Origin: Catenovulum agarivorans YM01
Lineage (GTDB): Bacteria > Pseudomonadota > Gammaproteobacteria > Enterobacterales > Alteromonadaceae
DNA length: 43,668 bases
Assembly: GCF_000281085.1 (NCBI RefSeq)
Contig: NZ_JH767524.1
Location: 272,433 to 316,100, forward strand
Reading direction: 5' to 3'
In this document: in pieces, positions 39,106 to 43,668 of the stretch
How the letters are laid out: the number at the start of each line of letters is the position of its first letter
Numbering within the stretch: the stretch's first letter is position 1
Translations under genes and position numbers: made by a program
Notes under the pieces: model-generated
Database searches by the model: none
What the model was told of the DNA's origin: nothing
Seen by the model: only the letters and a program-made list of their open reading frames with translations

Positions 39106-39181
39106 GATAGTTTTCCCCTAATTCAAAAAATTGCCGCAAGGATACCAATTTAATTGGTTTTTAAAAAGTATAACGCCTTGC

Positions 39182-39388
39182 TTAAACTAAATTATTCGCA
39201 AGTTTCTGCAGGCGTTGCTCAGCTAAAGCTAAGGTTTGTAATTTTTGTTGCTCTGATTGTTGTGTCCAACTGGTAATTTCTTTGATTGAACGACCACAAC
39301 CTAAACATATGTCGTGTTGGTCTAAACAACAGTTTCGAACACAAGGCGAGCGGATTAACAGTGGATTATTTTGTTCAACTGAATGCAT
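39182..39388 (-). CDS. DUF1289 small cysteine-rich protein
   Basis: A 68-residue protein with the DUF1289 pattern RSPCVRNCCLDQHDICLGCGRSIKEITSW: four or more cysteines that may hold a metal or Fe-S centre, followed by an amphipathic helix. Function unknown. It precedes ilvI on the same strand with 76 bp between and may overlap a small ORF upstream (39355-39516). Confidence 0.9.
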   Translation of the reverse strand: MHSVEQNNPLLIRSPCVRNCCLDQHDICLGCGRSIKEITSWTQQSEQQKLQTLALAEQRLQKLANNLV

Positions 39389-39516
39389 GTCATTAACTTT
39401 TCATAAAACTTGGCTAAAGTAGCCCAAGATTGATTCCTTAGTAAAACATCTAGTTCTTTAAATAAAGCAGGTTTTACCGTAATTGCCAATTTGACTTGAG
39501 CGTCGTATTTATGCAA
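39355..39516 (-). CDS. possible small hypothetical protein upstream of DUF1289 gene
   Basis: From a TTG at 39516 this reads L-HKYDAQVKLAITVKPALFKE, then a helical, charged sequence (LLRNQSWATLAKFYEKLM). Codon choice resembles that of neighbours and nothing else fills 39389-39510. It overlaps the DUF1289 start by 34 bases and the EAL gene start by 6. There is no clear ribosome binding site and I do not recognise a family, so it may be spurious. A longer frame to 39579 would run into the EAL gene. Confidence 0.3.
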   Translation of the reverse strand: MHKYDAQVKLAITVKPALFKELDVLLRNQSWATLAKFYEKLMTCIQLNKIIHC

Positions 39517-40335
39517 CCAGCCGTTTATTGTGAAATATCCGAAATAATTAATAGTGCTAACGTCAGCAGCCAACTGCAACCTATATACAACCTAGCAACT
39601 AACAGTGTATTGGGTTACGAAGCTTTGGTTAGAGGACCTGAGAATAGCCTATTACACAGCCCATATCATTTATTTAAAGCAGCGGATGCACGCAACCTAA
39701 CTACAGCTTTAGAAACGCTTTGCATAAAAAAAGCCATCGAAAAATTTAGTTTATTGGATTTACCCGGCAAATTATTTATTAATGTAACACCTAATTATGT
39801 AGCAACTCAGCTGAATAATGCCAATTGGTTGATGCACTTGCTAAAGAAACAAGGCATTTCCCCCAATAGACTTGTGATTGAGTTAACTGAACAATCTCGT
39901 GCTGACGATATTGTTCAGCTAAAAGCTGCACTAAAACGCCTTAAAACCTTTGATATTCAATTTGCGATCGACGATTTAGGCGCAGGTTACTCAGGTTTAA
40001 TTCAATGGAGCGAAATGCAACCTGACATCATCAAATTAGACCGACATTTTGTGCATAATTGCCACCAACAAACTCACAAACAACACTTTTTACGAGCATT
40101 ATTGGAACTTGCAAATAGTACCAATGCGCTAACAATTGTTGAAGGCATAGAAAACCAAGCTGAGCTTGAGTGCATCTACAATTTAGGTTTTAATTTTGCG
40201 CAAGGTTTTTACCTTGGTAAACCGACTGCAACACCCACAATTGCCACACCAAATGTGATTAAAAGTTTGATCAGCGACGCTATTTCTCAACTTATTCAAC
40301 AAGCCGAACAAAGCAGCCAAAGACTGTTAAATTAA
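39511..40335 (+). CDS. EAL-domain cyclic-di-GMP phosphodiesterase
   Basis: A stand-alone EAL domain of 274 residues with a short N-terminal part and no membrane helix, so cytoplasmic. Residues for catalysis and metal binding are present: EALVRG (Glu37), INVTP, IELTE, DDLGAGYSG, KLDRHFV and VEGIEN, with GFYLGKP near the end. It should hydrolyse c-di-GMP to pGpG. I take the ATG at 39511; an in-frame TTG at 39496 is possible. It converges on hrpB, and the two stop codons overlap by 4 bases. Confidence 0.9.
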   Translation: MQPAVYCEISEIINSANVSSQLQPIYNLATNSVLGYEALVRGPENSLLHSPYHLFKAADARNLTTALETLCIKKAIEKFSLLDLPGKLFINVTPNYVATQLNNANWLMHLLKKQGISPNRLVIELTEQSRADDIVQLKAALKRLKTFDIQFAIDDLGAGYSGLIQWSEMQPDIIKLDRHFVHNCHQQTHKQHFLRALLELANSTNALTIVEGIENQAELECIYNLGFNFAQGFYLGKPTATPTIATPNVIKSLISDAISQLIQQAEQSSQRLLN

Positions 40336-42848
40336 TTCTGCTTATGCTTAATTGAACGTCCCGGCTTTTCTTCCAATGGCTTCTCTGGCCAGCGGTGTTT
40401 CGGATAGCGTCCTCGCATCTCTTTAGCCACCTCAAAATAAGAACTGCGCCAAAAGTTGGCGAGATCACTGGTGGTTTGAATGGGTCTACGCGCTGGTGAC
40501 AACAATTCAAAGCGCAGTGGCACTTGCCCATTAGCGAGTTTGGGCGATTCAAGCTGGCCAAACATTTCTTGTAAAATAACCGACACAGTTGGCCCTTGCG
40601 CCTCGTCATAGATAATCGGTACAGTTTTTCCGCTCGGCGTTTGATAACTTTCGGGCGCGTGTTGTTGTAATAATTGCTGTTGCTCCCAAGTTAAATTAGC
40701 CACCATCAAATCAAAAATATCAAACTGTTTGAGCTGCTTGATACTGGTTATTTTGTTGATATACGGCAGCAGCCAGTTGTCTATTTGCTCAATTAAATAT
40801 TCAGCAGACATAGGCGCAAAGTCAGGCATAACGCCAGCCAGCCACTCAGCTCTTTGTAACCAAGCTTGGCAGCGTTTTGGCCAATTCAAAAAAGTTAAGC
40901 CTTGAGTTTGCACTATGTCTTTTACACAAGCACTAAATTCATCCGCTGGTATTTGACTTAAATTCTGTTCAGATAAAACAATCGCGCCATAACGCTTAGT
41001 GCGCCGGCCAATTACCGCTTCTTTTTTATCATCTAATCGGTAATGGCTTTGTTCAACCAACTTATCTGTTAGCACGCTGTCAATTTGAGCTTGTGATATT
41101 TGCCCACAAACAAAAATTACCCCATCTTTATTTTTACCATCACAGTCACATACAACCAACCAAGTTTGCCCTAACATGGCATCTGATTCACGCAAACTAA
41201 CACCACGGCCATTGGCTAATAAATATGTATTTGCGCTATTAGTTGTACCGCGTAATTTGGCTAATCTGTCTGGGTAAGCGTGCAACAATAATAAACCTGC
41301 GTATTGCTGGATATCCGCTAAGGCCAACTTACTTACATCCAACTTCGTCGAGAGTTTTTGTGCAAAAGCACGCGCTAAGGTTAATACCTGACTAACGGTA
41401 TTTTGGTTAAACCTCACACTCGCTCGTGCTGCTTGTTTATCTTGCGCATAATCAATTAACAATAACAACCTTTGGCTAATATCAGACGAATCAGCATTGA
41501 TTAAAATATCGCGTTCCGACAACAGCGCTGCCAATAAACAACCTATGTTTTTTTCAATATCCGACTGACATCGTAATAACATACTGGCTAATCTTGGCTC
41601 TAAGCCAAAAGTTAACGCTTGTTGACCTTGGGCGGTGATTTTGTTGTTTTTATCAAGCAAATTTAGTTGTTGATTTAGCTCGCAGGCTAATTGATAGTGC
41701 AATTTAGGTGGTGGTGTTAACCAGTTTACATCGGCAAAATCAGTTATGCCCCAAGCAGCCAATTCTAAAACTAGGTTGGCTAAATCTGTACAAGCGACTT
41801 CTTCACTTTGAAATTCAGCTAATGCATGTTGCTCAGCTTCGCTCCACAAACGAATACACCTACCCGCCTGTACACGCCCTGCCCGGCCAGCTCTTTGTTT
41901 AGCCGAAGCTTTGGAGATATACCCAGTATCTAAACGAGATAAACCACTTTTAGCATCATAAGTTAAAACTTTTTCTAAACCAGAATCGATAACAGCGGTT
42001 ATACCTTCAATGGTTAAACTAGTTTCAGCAATATTAGTTGCAAAAATAACTCGCCGCGCTTTGGATGTTGTTGGCTTTCTAAGGACTAATTCTTGCTGTG
42101 CGAGTGGCAATGCGCCGTACAAAGGTAATAACTCAACTGCTTGCTCTAACTTTTCTGTGGCTAACTGGATGCAGCGTTTAATGTCAGCTTGGCCAGGTAA
42201 AAAGACCAAAACATCACCTGAAGAATCTGTTAAAGCATATTGTAGTTGTTTAACCACATGCTCAGCTAAATAGCCACTTGCTTTACCTGCATAAGTTAGA
42301 TCAACCGGAAAAGTTCCTCCTGCCACTTGCATAACTGGTGCATGGTTTAAATAAGCCGATATTTGCGCTGTATCTATGGTTGCTGACATAACCAAGAGTT
42401 TTAAGTCATCACGATAAGCTTCTTGCACTTCAAGCGCCAACATTAACGCTAAATCTGCATGTATTGAGCGCTCGTGAAACTCGTCAAAAATAATTAATCC
42501 TATATCGGCAAGCTCAGGATCGTTTTGCAATCTTCTGGTCAACACTCCTTCGGTGACAATTTCTAAACGAGTGTGTTGTGAAATTTTGTGCTCGTTACGT
42601 ACCTGATAACCAACCGTCTGCCCAACCTTTTCGCCCAATTGGCTCGATAGGTAATGCGCAATAGATTTAGCAGCGACCCGACGAGGCTCCAACATAACTA
42701 TTTTTTTATCCGCCAGCCAAGGCGCTTGCAATAAAGCCAGCGGTACAGCAGTCGATTTACCCGCACCTGGCTCTGCTTGTAATACCAAACTCTTGTGGTT
42801 GGCTAATAATTTTTGTAGTTCAGTTAAATGTTGTTGGATGGGTAACAA
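40332..42848 (-). CDS. hrpB: ATP-dependent helicase HrpB
   Basis: A DExH-box helicase of the HrpA/HrpB group; function in bacteria is poorly defined, probably RNA-related. The 838-residue protein has Walker A AEPGAGKST, LEPRRVAAKSIA, Walker B as DEFHERS, MSATID, the helicase C domain (FATNIAETSLTIEGITAVIDSG and QRAGRAGR) and the long HrpB C-terminal region with LSPARRPIQTTSDLANFWRSSYFEV and GRYPKHRWPE. The start is TTG at 42848 with GAGAAAG upstream; there is no better ATG in frame. Confidence 0.95.
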   Translation of the reverse strand: MLPIQQHLTELQKLLANHKSLVLQAEPGAGKSTAVPLALLQAPWLADKKIVMLEPRRVAAKSIAHYLSSQLGEKVGQTVGYQVRNEHKISQHTRLEIVTEGVLTRRLQNDPELADIGLIIFDEFHERSIHADLALMLALEVQEAYRDDLKLLVMSATIDTAQISAYLNHAPVMQVAGGTFPVDLTYAGKASGYLAEHVVKQLQYALTDSSGDVLVFLPGQADIKRCIQLATEKLEQAVELLPLYGALPLAQQELVLRKPTTSKARRVIFATNIAETSLTIEGITAVIDSGLEKVLTYDAKSGLSRLDTGYISKASAKQRAGRAGRVQAGRCIRLWSEAEQHALAEFQSEEVACTDLANLVLELAAWGITDFADVNWLTPPPKLHYQLACELNQQLNLLDKNNKITAQGQQALTFGLEPRLASMLLRCQSDIEKNIGCLLAALLSERDILINADSSDISQRLLLLIDYAQDKQAARASVRFNQNTVSQVLTLARAFAQKLSTKLDVSKLALADIQQYAGLLLLHAYPDRLAKLRGTTNSANTYLLANGRGVSLRESDAMLGQTWLVVCDCDGKNKDGVIFVCGQISQAQIDSVLTDKLVEQSHYRLDDKKEAVIGRRTKRYGAIVLSEQNLSQIPADEFSACVKDIVQTQGLTFLNWPKRCQAWLQRAEWLAGVMPDFAPMSAEYLIEQIDNWLLPYINKITSIKQLKQFDIFDLMVANLTWEQQQLLQQHAPESYQTPSGKTVPIIYDEAQGPTVSVILQEMFGQLESPKLANGQVPLRFELLSPARRPIQTTSDLANFWRSSYFEVAKEMRGRYPKHRWPEKPLEEKPGRSIKHKQN

Positions 42849-43260
42849 GTTAAAACTTTCTCGGCAATGTGTTTTATTGAGATGCGAGTCTACCGAATGA
42901 GGTGAAAAAGTCTAAATTATCTTTGTAAGAGATCGCCCATTTTTTCGTAAGAAAAACGTCAAAATAAGTCTAGTAAATTTTACACAAACAAATAAATATC
43001 TATTTAAAAACAATTAACTAACCCCAATACCATTCACAGATAAAACATCTAGAAATTTAAACAAAGGTTTAATAAGTTATACAAGTCACTGGTATTCAAT
43101 TTAAAGTCGACTAGACTGAAAGCTATCAACAACGGCAAATGTGTGAGGCTGTTGCTTGGTAAACCCTATGTATGTTTGTAGTGCAAAATGTGTGTTAGTG
43201 CGCCTACCTCGAATGAAGCTATACGGAATTGGCCTGTATACATTCTAAATGGACGATCCC
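42849..43260. other. region without a gene; possible small RNA locus on the plus strand
   Basis: About 410 bp of AT-rich sequence upstream of hrpB. I see no ORF worth calling. A plus-strand promoter-like pair TTTACA (42979-42984) and TATTTA (43001-43006), spaced 16 bases, exists, and a strong plus-strand terminator follows at 43261-43303. A transcript from one to the other would be about 290 nt. No known RNA family could be recognised by eye. Confidence 0.3.
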
Positions 43261-43303
43261 AAAAGCAGTGTCAATGTGTGTGATGACGCTGCTTTTCTTT
43301 TTT
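43261..43303 (+). terminator. orphan rho-independent terminator
   Basis: A 13-bp stem, AAAAGCAGTGTCA and TGACGCTGCTTTT (one G-U pair), with a 10-base loop and then CTTTTTT. It has the orientation for plus-strand transcripts, but no plus-strand gene lies upstream; the nearest gene, hrpB, points the other way. Confidence 0.85.
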
Positions 43304-43668
43304 CTACCCGAACACTTTTGTAAATTACTTCCCTTTTAGTATTTGGTGTTTGCGTGTAGGTATGAATTTTGTTCAACCAAACTGAAACACCGAAAGTTCT
43401 CACAACCAGAAACCTTACAGTCAGTGCAATCAAGCCCACTCGTTACATAATTTTCTAAAATCGCTGTGAATCCATCCCTGGACGCTCCCAAACGTCGTCC
43501 AAGACGTTTGAAGTTTTAGAAAATCAGTAATCGAGTAGACTTTTATCAACTAATTTATCGCGGCAAGAGACAACCAGCGACACCAATGTTAGAAAGATGA
43601 ATGGAAGTGTTGGGAGCAAAACTTCACAAAACATGGATAATGGAATGGACCCACTCCTCTTTAAATAC
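43304..43668. other. intergenic sequence to the right edge
   Basis: Apart from repeat copy B, I see no gene here. A 64-codon minus-strand ORF (43245-43439) covers the terminator and lacks family resemblance. A loose inverted repeat, TTTGGTGTTTG (43339-43349) and GAAACACCGAAA (43383-43394), may form a weak stem. Confidence 0.4.
43450..43524. repeat. structured palindromic intergenic repeat, copy B
   Basis: A 75-bp element with outer arms ATTTTCTAAAA (43450-43460) and TTTTAGAAAAT (43514-43524), a hairpin TCCA-TCCC-TGGA (43471-43482) and a perfect 8-bp stem CAAACGTC/GACGTTTG (43489-43510). The CGCTGTGAAT core and ACGCT are shared with copy A at 15268-15378, while both hairpin stems differ in sequence yet remain paired. 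Confidence 0.8.

Noticed and set aside
39130-39180. Short hairpin ACCAAT/ATTGGT followed by a plus-strand T-run before ilvI
   Set aside because: The stem is AT-rich and only 6 bp, and no plus-strand transcript is expected to end there.
43245-43439. 64-codon minus-strand ORF near the right edge
   Set aside because: It covers the orphan terminator, has no ribosome binding site or family resemblance and its composition looks random.

Overview
The window is about 44 kb of a low-GC gammaproteobacterial chromosome. Gene content and order point to the Alteromonadales: rppH-ptsP-lgt-thyA, rpsF-priB-rpsR-rplI, nnr-tsaE-amiB-mutL-miaA-hfq-hflX-hflK-hflC and yjeT-purA are all in the order known from Escherichia coli and relatives. 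A secreted multidomain carbohydrate-active lipoprotein and many signalling proteins suggest a marine polysaccharide-using bacterium (Catenovulum-like is a guess from overall feel, not a tested assignment). There are no rRNA, tRNA, phage, transposase or CRISPR signatures. Almost everything is on the minus strand; only queG, an EAL-domain gene and possibly a left-edge ORF are on the plus strand.

Layout. 1-5.1 kb: a left-edge ORF, then a two-gene unit encoding a DUF3857/transglutaminase-like exported protein and a Sel1-repeat lipoprotein. 5.1-10.4 kb: rppH-ptsP-TSUP permease-lgt-thyA. 10.5-12.7 kb: a hybrid sensor kinase broken by one in-frame TAA codon, whose phosphoacceptor histidine is also replaced by glutamine. 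12.7-13.2 kb: a MerC-family membrane protein behind two tandem Zur-like operators. 13.3-14.8 kb: the rpsF ribosomal operon with a near-consensus promoter. 14.9-16.3 kb: a PpiC-type isomerase, a structured intergenic repeat and a membrane-anchored Sel1 protein. 16.4-18.0 kb: yjeT and purA. 18.1-20.8 kb: a lipoprotein that joins a clan GH-A-like glycosidase domain to an SGNH-hydrolase-like domain, preceded by a well-formed CRP site. 21.0-22.6 kb: a B12-binding radical SAM protein. 22.7-32.7 kb: the nnr-to-hflC superoperon, closed by a strong terminator after hflC; amiB is frameshifted between its signal peptide and mature part. 32.8-33.9 kb: queG. 34.0-36.7 kb: an intact MASE1/CHASE hybrid kinase. 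36.9-39.1 kb: ilvI-ilvH. 39.2-40.3 kb: a DUF1289 protein and an EAL phosphodiesterase. 40.3-42.8 kb: hrpB. 42.8-43.7 kb: about 820 bp without a convincing gene, but with an orphan plus-strand terminator (a possible small RNA) and a second copy of the structured repeat.

The most notable observations are the interrupted and histidine-less hybrid kinase, the amiB frameshift at an A5 run, the glycosidase-esterase fusion placed between hflC and yjeT-purA with a class II CRP promoter geometry, the two repeat copies whose hairpins differ by compensatory changes, the tandem Zur boxes before MerC, and the orphan terminator at 43261-43303. I found no clear multi-gene novel defence or mobile system.
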